Assembly: GCA_019414665.1 (NCBI GenBank)
Contig: DXLO01000015.1
Coordinates: 1-57,164, forward strand
Direction of reading: 5' to 3'
Source of the DNA: Bacteroides sp.
GTDB taxonomy: Bacteria; Bacteroidota; Bacteroidia; Bacteroidales; Bacteroidaceae
DNA length: 57,164 bases
Every line of letters starts with the position of its first letter. The first letter of the stretch is position 1. Below the pieces are notes generated by a model that saw only the letters and a list, made by a program, of their open reading frames with translations, was not told the DNA's origin and searched no databases. The translations under genes and the position numbers were made by a program. This document shows positions 1 to 8,372 of the stretch, in pieces.

Positions 1-250
1 GCCTTCAGGAAGAAGAAGGCGATAACCGTTTAACTCCATAAGCTATGAATTTGGAAACAAAGATAACAATTTATAAATTTACCCCTCAGCTTTTTACATT
101 GACCCCAGAAGTACGGGTCAGCGGATTTTCCTGGTTGGTAAGCTTTCTTTTAAGCGTATAGCCTAGCCAGTCTGAACATGAAGAATTTCAGGGTCAGCGG
201 ATTTTCGGGTCAGTTTGAAAACTTGGGATCAGTTGTAAGTTTTAGATGGA
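1..250. mobile_element. possible IS21-type insertion sequence end
   Basis: A 16-base word beginning GGGTCAGCGG occurs at 115-130 and again at 191-206, and a further GGGTCAG follows directly at 207-213; a GACCCC (the inverse) sits at 101-106. Multiple short direct repeats inside one end are typical of IS21-family elements. In frame 1 an open frame runs off the left edge and stops at 31-33, so it may be the tail of the IS ATPase (IstB), but only ten codons are visible and the identity is not testable here. The rest of 1-381 holds no gene. The identification as an IS is an inference from repeat layout. Confidence 0.35.
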
Positions 251-301
251 GAAGTATGAGAAAGTGATGGCAGCATCCTTTTTCAACACATAAAACAAGG
301 A

Positions 302-367
302 GCTGCCACCACCCCTAAATCTTTTTATCCATCAGTGTTTCCGATAAAAGGTGGTAGCAGTGGCAGC
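302..367 (-). terminator. weak hairpin downstream of tag
   Basis: CTGCCACCACC (303-313) pairs with GGTGGTAGCAG (350-360), perfectly if one G-U pair is allowed on the minus-strand RNA. The loop is long (36 nt) and there is no clear U tract, so it is only a possible end signal for tag. Confidence 0.3.
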
Positions 368-381
368 AGATTTTAAAAACT

Positions 382-960
382 CTATTGTGGAACTTTCCGG
401 CAAATACAGTCTGTCAGATGATCGTTGATAAAACCTGAAGCTTGCAAATGGGCGTAGCAAATTGTAGTCCCGAAGAACTTGAAACCTCGTTTTTTCATAT
501 CTTTACTCATGGCATCGGATTCGGGAGAGGATACCGGAATCTCGCTCAATGACCGGAATGTGTTGATAATCGGCTTTTTGTCGGGAAAGAATGACAGGGT
601 ATAATTATAAAAACTGCCGAATTCCTTTTGTACGGCAAGGAATAGTTTCGCATTCGTGATTGTCGATTTGATTTTCAGACGGTTTTTTACAATTCCTTCA
701 AATTGCATTAGCCGCTCAATGTCTTCATCGGTCATTTGTGCTACCAGTTCGGCATCAAAATTATAGAAAGCTTTACGATACCCCTCTCTTTTTCTAAGAA
801 TCGTTATCCAGCTTAGTCCTGCTTGGGCACTTTCCAATACAAGAAACTCAAACAGCGTCTTGTCATCGGTAACTAACTTTCCCCACTCTTGGTCATGGTA
901 TTTCACATACAATTCGTCTGTTCCGCACCAACCGCAACGTCCGTTTGTTATATCTTGCAT
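382..960 (-). CDS. tag: DNA-3-methyladenine glycosylase I
   Basis: Base-excision repair enzyme that removes 3-methyladenine from alkylated DNA in the cytoplasm. The protein is about 192 residues, close to the usual Tag length. The N-terminal RCGWCG and following YHDQEWG, and the C-terminal YAHLQASGF...DHLTDC, carry the Cys/His zinc ligands of Tag; the central ESAQAGLSW block holds the base-recognition Glu and Trp. An upstream ATG at 1002 would add 14 residues not seen in the family, so the start at 960 (MQDITNGRCG) is chosen. It is transcribed divergently from the serine recombinase, and the two promoters overlap. A core chromosomal gene that marks the left flank of the integrated element. 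Confidence 0.93.
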   Translation of the reverse strand: MQDITNGRCGWCGTDELYVKYHDQEWGKLVTDDKTLFEFLVLESAQAGLSWITILRKREGYRKAFYNFDAELVAQMTDEDIERLMQFEGIVKNRLKIKSTITNAKLFLAVQKEFGSFYNYTLSFFPDKKPIINTFRSLSEIPVSSPESDAMSKDMKKRGFKFFGTTICYAHLQASGFINDHLTDCICRKVPQ

Positions 961-984
961 AATTCTAATATTTGTGATATAGAA

Positions 985-1016
985 CAAATGTAGTGACAAC
1001 ACATTTGCAGGTACAA
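985..1016 (-). promoter_or_regulatory. tag promoter
   Basis: On the minus strand TACATTTG (top 985-992) matches the Bacteroides -7 consensus TAnnTTTG, with TTGT at 1013-1016 as a -33 candidate 20 bp away. It overlaps the divergent recombinase promoter. Confidence 0.5.
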
Positions 1017-1034
1017 CTATTATTGCTATCTTTG
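1004..1034 (+). promoter_or_regulatory. serine recombinase promoter
   Basis: -33 TTTG at 1004-1007 and -7 TATCTTTG at 1027-1034, spaced 19 bp, match the Bacteroides sigma-ABfr consensus. The ATG of the recombinase lies 22 bp further on. Confidence 0.65.
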
Positions 1035-1056
1035 CACCAACTTAATAATCAAGAAT

Positions 1057-2784
1057 ATGAGAGGTGCAATTTATTCACGTGTTTCTACCTTAGACCAAGA
1101 TTACAAGAGGCAGACCAACGAATTAAAGGAATATGCCCAATATATGGGCATAGAGATAACCCATGTCTTTGAAGAAAAGGAAAGCGGTTTTAATGATGAC
1201 AGACCAGAGTTTGCCAAGTTAAAGGAACTGACAAAAGACGATATTGATATAGTCTTGGTTTGGGAATTGTCAAGACTTAGCAGGAGGTCTCTCTATCTCC
1301 AGCAGCAGATTGAATATTTCACAAAGAAAGGAATATGCGTTTATGCCAAGAAAGAGAATCTTAGGACATTGGACGAGAAAGGAGAGGAAGACAGGAACAC
1401 CAAATTCATCATTGGCATAATCGCCATGATTGCAGAGCAGGAAGTGGCTACCCTTAAGTCAAGAAGCATATCCTCCAAGAGAAACAAGATAATCAATGAG
1501 GGGAACAGCTACACATACAAAGCTCCCTATGGCTATGATTACAGCACAGAAACGAAGAAGCTAAGCATAAATGAGGAAGAAGCCAAGACTGTCAGACGGG
1601 TTATAGAACTCTCTGCCAACGGTTATTCAAGTGCGAGGATAGCCCTCATTCTGAATGCAGAGAACATACCAACAAGGAGCAAGACCAAAATATGGACTAT
1701 GGGAACAATCAATACCATGCTGTCTAATCCTGTCTATAAGGGTAAAGCTGAATATATGCTTAAAGGTACTGAACCCAAGAAAGGCAAGAGATATAAGAGA
1801 CCTATTGATGTCGCCATTGTCAACACCCCTGCCATTGTTTCAGCAGAATTATATGACCTGTCAAGGGAGAAGATGAAAGGGAGGGCATTCAGAAGCAAGA
1901 GCACAGGTGTCAAACACTTCCAATTACTAAGAGGGCTGATTTATTGTCCTTACTGTAAGATTAAATATACCTATGAGGGTGGCAGGGATTTATACGTCTG
2001 CCATGACAAGCACAAGAAATCCAAGAACAAGCCAGACTGTTTCAGTAAGGCTATCAAAGCTACAAGGATAGAGAAGATTGTTTGGGAGTTGGTAAAGCTG
2101 CTGTTCTCACAGGAATTAGCCACAGGCAAAGCCCAAGAGCAGGAAGAACCGTTAAGGCAGGAGATTGAAGCCCACAAGAAGCTGCTCATGGGCATAGAAG
2201 AAAAGTTGAACGATTTGACAGCACAAGCCAATGCCATAGTAAATGCAGCGATTGACATCAAGCGTGAAATGCCCAATATGCCTGACTTATATATCAACAA
2301 GATAAGAGAAGCAGCGTCTTTAGATAAAGAATCAAAGAAATACCAATATGAGAAAGACAGACTGAACAAACTTATCCTGTCCTGTGAGGACAAGATTAAG
2401 GCTATCAATTCATTGTCCAACGAGAAAGTTCTTGTAGATAGCATTACTGATGATATGGAACGCTACGAATTGATTCACAAGGTTATTGACCACATGATTA
2501 TATATGGTGAAGATTCTGCATATTCTTTGGTTGTGGTAACTTTCAAGACAGGACAGGAGGTTTACATTGGCTACAAGTCAAAAGGCTATCAATACTATAC
2601 GATATTCTATCCCTCACAGAGTGTTTGGGTTGATACAAAGAAACGATTGGGCTGCATAATGACAATGAAAGCCCCTACGTCTTTAGAATTTTCATTGGAA
2701 ACTCTTACTAAGGAATATTCTATTACAGATTTTGTAAAGATGTTTAATACTCCAGAGAACAGACATTATTATGAGAACCAATAA
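1057..2784 (+). CDS. large serine recombinase (integrase)
   Basis: Site-specific recombinase that probably integrates and excises the element. Of 575 residues, 1-150 form the resolvase catalytic domain, with the nucleophile Ser10 in YSRVST and the arginine-rich WELSRLSRRS block near 70. The 'recombinase' DNA-binding domain follows at about 160-270 (PYGYDYS, GYSSARIALILN, W..GTI..ML.NPVY.G). A zinc ribbon has CPYC near 298, then two more Cys around 315-330. A long coiled coil with many Lys/Glu (about 360-470) matches the coiled-coil of large serine integrases. Length and domain order are those of a complete enzyme. It is the first gene after tag and has its own promoter. Confidence 0.93.
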   Translation: MRGAIYSRVSTLDQDYKRQTNELKEYAQYMGIEITHVFEEKESGFNDDRPEFAKLKELTKDDIDIVLVWELSRLSRRSLYLQQQIEYFTKKGICVYAKKENLRTLDEKGEEDRNTKFIIGIIAMIAEQEVATLKSRSISSKRNKIINEGNSYTYKAPYGYDYSTETKKLSINEEEAKTVRRVIELSANGYSSARIALILNAENIPTRSKTKIWTMGTINTMLSNPVYKGKAEYMLKGTEPKKGKRYKRPIDVAIVNTPAIVSAELYDLSREKMKGRAFRSKSTGVKHFQLLRGLIYCPYCKIKYTYEGGRDLYVCHDKHKKSKNKPDCFSKAIKATRIEKIVWELVKLLFSQELATGKAQEQEEPLRQEIEAHKKLLMGIEEKLNDLTAQANAIVNAAIDIKREMPNMPDLYINKIREAASLDKESKKYQYEKDRLNKLILSCEDKIKAINSLSNEKVLVDSITDDMERYELIHKVIDHMIIYGEDSAYSLVVVTFKTGQEVYIGYKSKGYQYYTIFYPSQSVWVDTKKRLGCIMTMKAPTSLEFSLETLTKEYSITDFVKMFNTPENRHYYENQ

Positions 2785-2823
2785 ATCACCTATATAGTTG
2801 TTGAACCAAATAGATTATAAGTA

Positions 2824-3711
2824 ATGAACCCAATAGACAAATTTACCAATATAGATGCAGTTTACCCTATTACTGACGCAAAGGAGGAAGATACACTATT
2901 AGATTATGTTTGGGAACTTGCCATGCTGATACACCCTGCCCTGCCTAAAAAAGTCAAGGGAGGAGCATTGGAGGGAAGTGAAGCCTTACCCACCTTTAAG
3001 GAACGATACAATAACAGGCTTATTAAAATGCCACTAACCTATGAAGAATATAAGAAGAACAAAGAGATACAACCAACCCTTGCAGGTTTGGAAATAGATT
3101 CAGACAAGTTTTGGTTTCTTCTCCTCTTTATTTGGGATTACACACAAGGGCAATGTTTCAATGCCCAAGAACTTGCCCCGTCACCCATAGGTGAACTGAA
3201 TAGTTTTATCAGACTGTTATCTCAATATAAGGCAGTTGGAGAGAATCCACTGACAGACCAAATACAATTCAGTAAAGACATCACATTATCCATTCAAATA
3301 AATGGTAAAGAAGTGCAGACTATACAGCATCCCAATACCATTGGTTACTTGTTGTCCTTATGTGAAAAGAGCTTCCAATCATTCTGCGATATGGAATTGG
3401 AAGATATGATAGCAATGTGCGAAGTACCCTTAAAAGAAACAAACAATACAGAATCCAATAGTAGCCAAATACGCTATTTCACCCTGCTGTTCAAGTCCAT
3501 GTTACAGCCATTCCCTAATGGAATCATGACAACACAAAAACGAAGAAGCAGGAGCAATGAAGTTTCCTACAATGTTACATTCCTAATATCAAGGCTTATC
3601 TATCTGACAGGAATCTCCCCAAATGAGGAGTTTAATCTGGATGAGCGCACATTAAAAGGCTATCTAAGTAATAAGAGCAAATTGACAAATGTCAAAAATA
3701 GAATCTATTAA
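2824..3711 (+). CDS. hypothetical protein downstream of recombinase
   Basis: I do not recognise the family. The 295-residue product has no signal peptide or membrane segment and looks cytoplasmic. It has an acidic N-terminus, a Trp/Phe-rich stretch (FWFLLLFIWDYTQGQCF) near residue 100, and a basic segment (TTQKRRSRSN) near 240, perhaps nucleic-acid binding. It starts 39 bp after the recombinase stop and is likely co-transcribed with it; a strong terminator follows at 3723-3750. The pairing suggests an accessory role in recombination or element maintenance, but this is only from position. Confidence 0.7.
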   Translation: MNPIDKFTNIDAVYPITDAKEEDTLLDYVWELAMLIHPALPKKVKGGALEGSEALPTFKERYNNRLIKMPLTYEEYKKNKEIQPTLAGLEIDSDKFWFLLLFIWDYTQGQCFNAQELAPSPIGELNSFIRLLSQYKAVGENPLTDQIQFSKDITLSIQINGKEVQTIQHPNTIGYLLSLCEKSFQSFCDMELEDMIAMCEVPLKETNNTESNSSQIRYFTLLFKSMLQPFPNGIMTTQKRRSRSNEVSYNVTFLISRLIYLTGISPNEEFNLDERTLKGYLSNKSKLTNVKNRIY

Positions 3712-3722
3712 GAGCATATTCA

Positions 3723-3754
3723 TTTAAGGGAGAGTAACATCTCCCTTAAATTTT
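3723..3754 (+). terminator. rho-independent terminator after the recombinase operon
   Basis: Perfect 11-bp stem TTTAAGGGAGA (3723-3733) with TCTCCCTTAAA (3740-3750), loop of 6 nt, followed by TTTTA. It closes the recombinase/hypothetical transcription unit. Confidence 0.85.
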
Positions 3755-3896
3755 ACTCTCTCTAATCCTCATGACTTCTTTCCATCTTTGCAGCATCAAA
3801 GGAACAGGACTTGCAAGGCAGACAAGTTAAGAGAGAAGCAAATCCCCTTAAATTTTACTCTCTCTTAATCTTCTCCAAAGTTCCGACCTTTGCAGC
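3743..3896 (+). promoter_or_regulatory. duplicated regulatory module, probable tandem promoters
   Basis: Two copies of a module occur 102 bp apart. Each begins CCCTTAAATTTTACTCTCTC (3743 and 3845) and ends, 44 bp later, in TTTGCAGC (3787-3794 and 3889-3896). The preceding CATCTTTG and GACCTTTG resemble the -7 box TAnnTTTG. They precede the ParB/DGQHR-like gene and would give two start sites under common control. The first copy overlaps the terminator stem. Confidence 0.5.
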
Positions 3897-3970
3897 GTAA
3901 TCAAAAAGCCAAGTGCGCATAGGTTTGACGGTTACACAGAACATTATTAACAATTAAAATTTAAAGAACA

Positions 3971-5026
3971 ATGAAGAAGATTTATTTAGATGTTAAGGTT
4001 GTAGCTAATAATGAAGTAAGAAATGTAGCGTTCGCACAAGGCATTAATAGAACTATCAACCTAAATAATGTAGAGAAGATTTTAGCCATAATGAAAGTCA
4101 AGGGTTACAGAAAGGCTGAAATGGTGCAGGTAATCAAAGCTGAGGAAGCAATCAAAACAGGAGATATTGTTTTAGTTGACATTAACGGTAAAGAGATTGC
4201 CCCATCAGAAGCAGCCAACTACTTCCTTGTCGTGGACGGACAGCACAGAACTGTCGCTGCAAGCCTTTATAATGAATGGGCAAGGGATAACAAACAAAAT
4301 GAAATAGTAGTACCAGCCATTATTGTAGAGTTGCAGGATGAAACTATCGCTGAGTACATAAATGATATTAATATCACCAAGAAAGAATGGGGTACTCCAG
4401 ACTATGTGCGTGGTGCAGCCAACATCAATCCAGAGAATGAGTTCTTAAAACGATATAATGAACTTATAAAAAGTGAGAGCAATCCCAACGGTTATTCCAT
4501 ATCAACATTAAACCTTATCTTCTGTGGCAGCAATAATGCCATATCCAAGAGCGACTTCTCATTGTTATGTTCTGGTAAAAAGGAGAAAGGCAAGAAGACC
4601 AAGAAGCCAATCATCCCTGCACATAACATGGAAGTAGGAAACAAGTTCATCAAAATTTGCAAGGATAAAGGGTTTAAAGATGCGGATATAGCCAAGAGAT
4701 ACTTAATTACTGAGTTCAATAACATTAAAATTACAACTTCCAGCGTTGATGAAGCATACAAGATATTCCAATCAATAACTGCTAATGATAAAACTGCCAT
4801 GTTCAATTCTAATAGTAATTTGGACGAAAATCTGGTTATATCACAATTTAAGGAGATTAAAGAAAGACATAACGCTAAACAGGTAAATAAGACCACTATT
4901 GTTATGCAGCCGTCAAGTACCAAAGAAGAAATGACAGATGAAACTACTGAAGATATACCTTATGCAGAAGTTGAAGAAGCAGAAGATATAATTGGAACGC
5001 CTTTTGGGTTGCTAAGAAAGAAGTAA
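3971..5026 (+). CDS. ParB/DGQHR-like protein
   Basis: A 351-residue protein. FLVVDGQHRTVAASLYNEWA near residues 85-104 is the signature GxxR/DGQHR motif of the ParB-N/Srx-like fold, also found in DndB-type DGQHR proteins. In ParB this motif binds CTP; in related proteins it marks a regulatory or nuclease-like domain. The middle has a Lys-rich segment (KKEKGKKTKKP) near 207-217, then alpha-helical sequence, and the tail from about 320 is very acidic. ParB-like proteins on mobile elements serve in partition, transcription control or anti-defence; none can be chosen from sequence. The second, helix-turn-helix part of a true chromosomal ParB is not obvious. It has its own duplicated promoter region. 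Confidence 0.75.
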   Translation: MKKIYLDVKVVANNEVRNVAFAQGINRTINLNNVEKILAIMKVKGYRKAEMVQVIKAEEAIKTGDIVLVDINGKEIAPSEAANYFLVVDGQHRTVAASLYNEWARDNKQNEIVVPAIIVELQDETIAEYINDINITKKEWGTPDYVRGAANINPENEFLKRYNELIKSESNPNGYSISTLNLIFCGSNNAISKSDFSLLCSGKKEKGKKTKKPIIPAHNMEVGNKFIKICKDKGFKDADIAKRYLITEFNNIKITTSSVDEAYKIFQSITANDKTAMFNSNSNLDENLVISQFKEIKERHNAKQVNKTTIVMQPSSTKEEMTDETTEDIPYAEVEEAEDIIGTPFGLLRKK

Positions 5027-5045
5027 CCCCATTCTCCAATATAGT

Positions 5046-5158
5046 TCTTAGACATTCTGAATAGTCTAAAGTTTGATTCTTAAATGTGTGGTCTTATCAT
5101 TAGTTCCCCACTTGTGGAATTACTATCTTTATAGTAGTACAGACAGATAATTCCACCA
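5046..5158. promoter_or_regulatory. dyad-rich control region before small ORFs
   Basis: Contains TTAGAC (5048-5053) facing GTCTAA (5063-5068) and a larger inverted repeat GTGGAATTA (5114-5122) with TAATTCCAC (5148-5156). Inside the latter is TATCTTTA, a near match to the -7 box. It probably drives 5198-6191. Confidence 0.45.
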
Positions 5159-5197
5159 CATAAATTGACGGACTACAAACTATTCAGAATATCTAAA

Positions 5198-5371
5198 ATG
5201 GAAGAATTTACTTATGAGCAAATAAGGGCTAAGGCTCTTAGACAGGGAGTGAAAGATAACAAAGTCCATATTGGATTGTGGGCTAATCTTAATAACTATC
5301 TAAAGACAAGGAGAAAGAAAAATGGAAAAGTTACTACCTATTATATATCATTGCAGAAGTTGGCTTATTAA
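5198..5371 (+). CDS. small hypothetical protein (57 aa)
   Basis: Short basic protein starting MEEFTYEQIRAKALRQG; an upstream TTG at 5165 would lengthen it, but the ATG at 5198 lies better with respect to the inverted repeat ending at 5156. The C-terminal half is rich in Lys/Arg (TRRKKNGK). No family recognised. It is the first of three closely spaced genes (next start 21 bp downstream), so probably translated as one operon in the element. Confidence 0.5.
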   Translation: MEEFTYEQIRAKALRQGVKDNKVHIGLWANLNNYLKTRRKKNGKVTTYYISLQKLAY

Positions 5372-5392
5372 CTCATTAATATTTAAACTGAT

Positions 5393-5578
5393 ATGATTAT
5401 TCATTTACCAACAGGGAAAAAGTTCCACAACAGAAAGGAAGCCAAGATATACTTTGGGACTGCCCACTATTATAAGATGGAACGAGAGAAGAAAGATTTA
5501 GTGTTTACCAATAATGTTCAATCAGCTACTAATGAATATGAAGATACCTCAAAGACACCTACAAAGCAGGACAAGTAA
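5393..5578 (+). CDS. small hypothetical protein (61 aa)
   Basis: Short Lys-rich protein beginning MIIHLPTGKKFHNRKEAK; the pattern 'G.KF.NRKEAK.YFG...Y' suggests a small helical DNA-binding or regulatory protein, but I recognise no family. Its 3' end overlaps the next reading frame, suggesting translational coupling to it. Confidence 0.5.
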   Translation: MIIHLPTGKKFHNRKEAKIYFGTAHYYKMEREKKDLVFTNNVQSATNEYEDTSKTPTKQDK

Positions 5579-6191
5579 CATTAGGCAGGACTATGCCACC
5601 ATTAATAAATCAATAGTGGATAAACTCAATCCACCCAATTTGTACAGGTTCTTCTGTCTGTCTTTATATAGAAATGACTATTATAAGGTCAGATGGAGAA
5701 TTAAGGATTTAGCCAAACGGACTGGAGAGGAAGAAACTGCACTAAAGAATTTCAATAAAGATATAGAAGCAGTGTTGGTCAGAAAGAGATACAGGGAAGA
5801 CATCAACCACCCTCTTATTGAATTTACAATGAGAAGTCTTTACTGCATCCCACCAATAGACCGCCCCAACTTTATAACACTGTCCTACCTCTTTATGAAA
5901 GTGAATTTGGATATTAAAGTGAAAGGCTATTATATCAAGCTCCTATTGATAGCAGAAGATAACAAGATATTGCTTTCTTCTAATAAATTGGCTGACAAAT
6001 TAGGAATGGGTAAGAAAAATATAGAAAGTTACAATCTGGATTTATATGGTGCTGGTCTATTGAAATATTTACCTAAAGGGATAGAACTTACTCCAAAGGA
6101 ACTACTATTAAACAATGATATAGCCAAACAACGTAAGGAGTGGAATCCCATCAACTCAAAAAACGTGTTTAAGATAGGCTTCAAGCCATAA
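5514..6191 (+). CDS. possible winged-helix DNA-binding or replication-initiator-like protein
   Basis: A basic protein of up to 225 residues with two stretches that read like helix-turn-helix segments: WRIKDLAKRTGEEETALKNF near 62-81 and LSSNKLADKLGMGKKNIESY near 154-173. Two winged-helix domains in one small protein resemble Rep-type initiators or regulators of mobile elements, but no diagnostic motif is present. The start is uncertain: ATGs at 5514, 5532 and 5538 all overlap the preceding gene (ending 5578), so translation is probably coupled to it. The structured noncoding region that follows could be its target if it is an initiator (inference). Confidence 0.5.
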   Translation: MFNQLLMNMKIPQRHLQSRTSNIRQDYATINKSIVDKLNPPNLYRFFCLSLYRNDYYKVRWRIKDLAKRTGEEETALKNFNKDIEAVLVRKRYREDINHPLIEFTMRSLYCIPPIDRPNFITLSYLFMKVNLDIKVKGYYIKLLLIAEDNKILLSSNKLADKLGMGKKNIESYNLDLYGAGLLKYLPKGIELTPKELLLNNDIAKQRKEWNPINSKNVFKIGFKP

Positions 6192-6668
6192 TAACAGGCA
6201 AGCAGGATTTTTCGTACTGTTTACTAATATATTAATAGATGGTACGAATAATCCCAAATCTATCTTATTATGAATTTAGAAGCATTTAAAGTTGGATTTC
6301 TAAGGTTGGGTACAACATTTAAGGCAAAAAGTGGATTTTATAACCCCAATCCCAAAAATGTTGTACGAGATACCATACCACTATTTTAGCCCCCCTCTCA
6401 CCAAGTAAAAGGAAAATAAGAATTGATAGACAGCCACCCACCCCTTCAACCATTATAAATTTTACTATTCACCTCACATCATTCATGGACTTCTTAAAGC
6501 GATACACAATACAGACATAATGGTAATATAGTCTAATTGTAATATCACTTAAATGTAATTCAGCGAATTGTAGTGAAGTTCAAATCATAACGGAGCAATC
6601 CAAAATGATATGGACTTTACCAATTTCAGAGTTAAATCAATCAATAATCATTTAAACAATTTATCATT
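6192..6668. other. structured noncoding region with inverted repeats
   Basis: 477 bp with several symmetric elements: TTCGTAC (6211-6217) facing GTACGAA (6242-6248) around the palindrome TAATATATTA (6225-6234), and TACAACATTT (6311-6320) facing AAATGTTGTA (6356-6365). GTACGA recurs a third time at 6363-6368. It could be an origin, a cis-acting site or a regulatory leader for the DUF3871 gene. A 39-codon open frame lies inside (6270-6389). From about 6390 to 6660 I see only A+T-rich DNA with no clear gene. Confidence 0.5.
6270..6389 (+). CDS. possible tiny ORF (39 aa)
   Basis: ATG at 6270 to TAG at 6387-6389, product beginning MNLEAFKVGFLRLG. It has no convincing ribosome binding site and contains both arms of a 10-bp inverted repeat, so it may be chance. 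Confidence 0.2.
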   Translation: MNLEAFKVGFLRLGTTFKAKSGFYNPNPKNVVRDTIPLF

Positions 6669-7688
6669 ATGAGAAATTTAGTTATCATGCCAGCTATGGC
6701 ACAGAACCGTGAGAGAATGAATTTGGGTGAATATGCAGAAGAAGCTACAATTATTGTGGACGAACCTGTAAGACCAGCCAAACATTTCATTGAAGCCAAT
6801 ACACAGGAAGCAACCTTGCATCATCTGAAACATGAGTGCATTACTCCTGTGTTCTCCAAAGACAATGAACTGACCATTAACCATGCCGCATTTGTGGAAA
6901 CCATACAGGATGCAGCCCAATCATTTTTTAGTGGTGAGAAAGTGGAACAGGCAGATATAAGAGTAAGCCATATTATCAAAGGTCGCATCCCAGCAGCCAT
7001 CCACAAACCTGCCAACCAACTGTTGGAATCTGACAAGACCATCTATTATGAGAGAGCAGCTTTCAGCATTGATGTTCCAACCATCTATGAAACAGTTGGA
7101 GAAAACAAGCTCAATCTTTCTATCGTAGGTGTGAGGGCTTATAATCAGATGAACTTATACAGCAAAAAAGTTCCAGAGTTGTTCCGTCTTGCGATTGGCT
7201 TCAAGAATCAAATCTGTTGCAATATGTGCATCTTTACAGATGGCTACAAGGACGATTTAAGAGTAAGCAATACAACAGAACTCTATCGTGCAGCATTGGA
7301 ACTGTTCAATAACTACAATCCAGCCAAACATCTTTATCTGATGCAGCAGTTGGGCAATACTTCCATGAGTGAACACCAATTTGCACAGATTATAGGCAGG
7401 ATGCGACTTTACCAATGCCTGCCAACAGGCTATCAAAAGGCACTGCCAAGAATGTTGCTCACTGATACACAGATTAACAGTGTAACCAAAGCATACATTC
7501 ACGATGATAATTTTGGCAGCTTTGGAAGTGAGCTTAATATGTGGAAGTTCTATAACTTGCTTACAGGAGCTAACAAGTCAAGCTATATTGATTCATTCTT
7601 AGACCGTTCTTTGAATGCTACTGAAATGGCAACAGGAATCAATGCGGCTTTGCATGGTGACGAGAGATATAAGTGGTTCATTGATTAA
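6669..7688 (+). CDS. DUF3871 family protein
   Basis: A 339-residue protein that I recognise as the DUF3871 family of Bacteroidales mobile elements, on features such as the LNLSIVGVRAYNQMNL block and the NQICCNMC segment. No enzymatic motif, signal peptide or membrane segment is evident, and the molecular function of the family is not known to me. It is followed directly by the RadC-like gene, a pairing common on integrated elements of this group, and the two are likely co-transcribed. Confidence 0.8.
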   Translation: MRNLVIMPAMAQNRERMNLGEYAEEATIIVDEPVRPAKHFIEANTQEATLHHLKHECITPVFSKDNELTINHAAFVETIQDAAQSFFSGEKVEQADIRVSHIIKGRIPAAIHKPANQLLESDKTIYYERAAFSIDVPTIYETVGENKLNLSIVGVRAYNQMNLYSKKVPELFRLAIGFKNQICCNMCIFTDGYKDDLRVSNTTELYRAALELFNNYNPAKHLYLMQQLGNTSMSEHQFAQIIGRMRLYQCLPTGYQKALPRMLLTDTQINSVTKAYIHDDNFGSFGSELNMWKFYNLLTGANKSSYIDSFLDRSLNATEMATGINAALHGDERYKWFID

Positions 7689-7775
7689 ATGGGCTTATTG
7701 ATTGAGAGAGGAAAGGGCAGCTATTCAGTTAGTTGTCCTTTCTTTATATCTGCCAACCTATTAAAACTTAGAATT

Positions 7776-8222
7776 ATGGATATAGATTATACTGTTGGAG
7801 AAGTGGAACTCACTTACAAATCCACATCAAAAAGCCGGAATAAAATATATAGTTCGGAGGATGCTTATGAAGTCTTACTTTCAACATATAGAGAGGGAAC
7901 TATCTGTTACAAAGAATACTTCAAAGTCTTGTTCTTAAACCAAGCCAAGCAAGTCTTAGGTTACACGCTCATTTCAGAGGGTGGAATTACTGAAACTTGT
8001 GCTGATATAAGAGTGATTCTACAAGCCGCATTGCTCACCAATTCAGTAGCCATTATCCTTGCGCATAATCATCCAAGTGGTAATCTGAAACCAAGTAGGC
8101 AGGATATGGAGATTACTAAGCAGGTCAAAGAAGCTGCAAGACTAATGAGAATTACAGTTTTAGACCATCTCATATTAACAGATGCAGGATATTACAGCTT
8201 TGCTGACGAGGGAGAATTATAA
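7776..8222 (+). CDS. RadC-like JAB domain protein
   Basis: 148 residues when started at ATG 7776 (MDIDYTVGEVEL); the longer frame from 7689 adds a segment unlike the family. It contains the JAMM metal signature HNHPSG followed by SRQD, with the conserved Glu/Asp pattern of RadC, but only the JAB core and not the N-terminal helix-hairpin-helix of chromosomal RadC. Despite its name RadC is not proven to act in repair; shortened versions are frequent on Bacteroidales plasmids and islands, with a suggested link to element replication or recombination. It lies 87 bp after the DUF3871 stop. Confidence 0.85.
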   Translation: MDIDYTVGEVELTYKSTSKSRNKIYSSEDAYEVLLSTYREGTICYKEYFKVLFLNQAKQVLGYTLISEGGITETCADIRVILQAALLTNSVAIILAHNHPSGNLKPSRQDMEITKQVKEAARLMRITVLDHLILTDAGYYSFADEGEL

Positions 8223-8229
8223 TAAGGTA

Positions 8230-8260
8230 AAGGGCACTCAATTTTTAAGTTGGGTGTTCT
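8230..8260 (+). terminator. hairpin after radC-like gene
   Basis: GGGCACTCAA and TTGGGTGTTC can pair over about 10 bp with three G-U pairs, followed by TTATCA. A plausible but modest terminator for the DUF3871-radC unit. Confidence 0.45.
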
Positions 8261-8372
8261 TATCATATTCACTTTCATTATTAGTGAATGTTCCTTTAGT
8301 AATCAATGAGTTAGTAAATCCAACTCAAAATTAATATTCACTTCTATTCATTAACTTATAAAACAGAACATT

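Noticed and set aside
1971..2444. 157-codon minus-strand frame in the serine recombinase gene
   Set aside because: Complementary to the coiled-coil region; Ser/Leu-rich artefact of Lys/Glu-rich codons.
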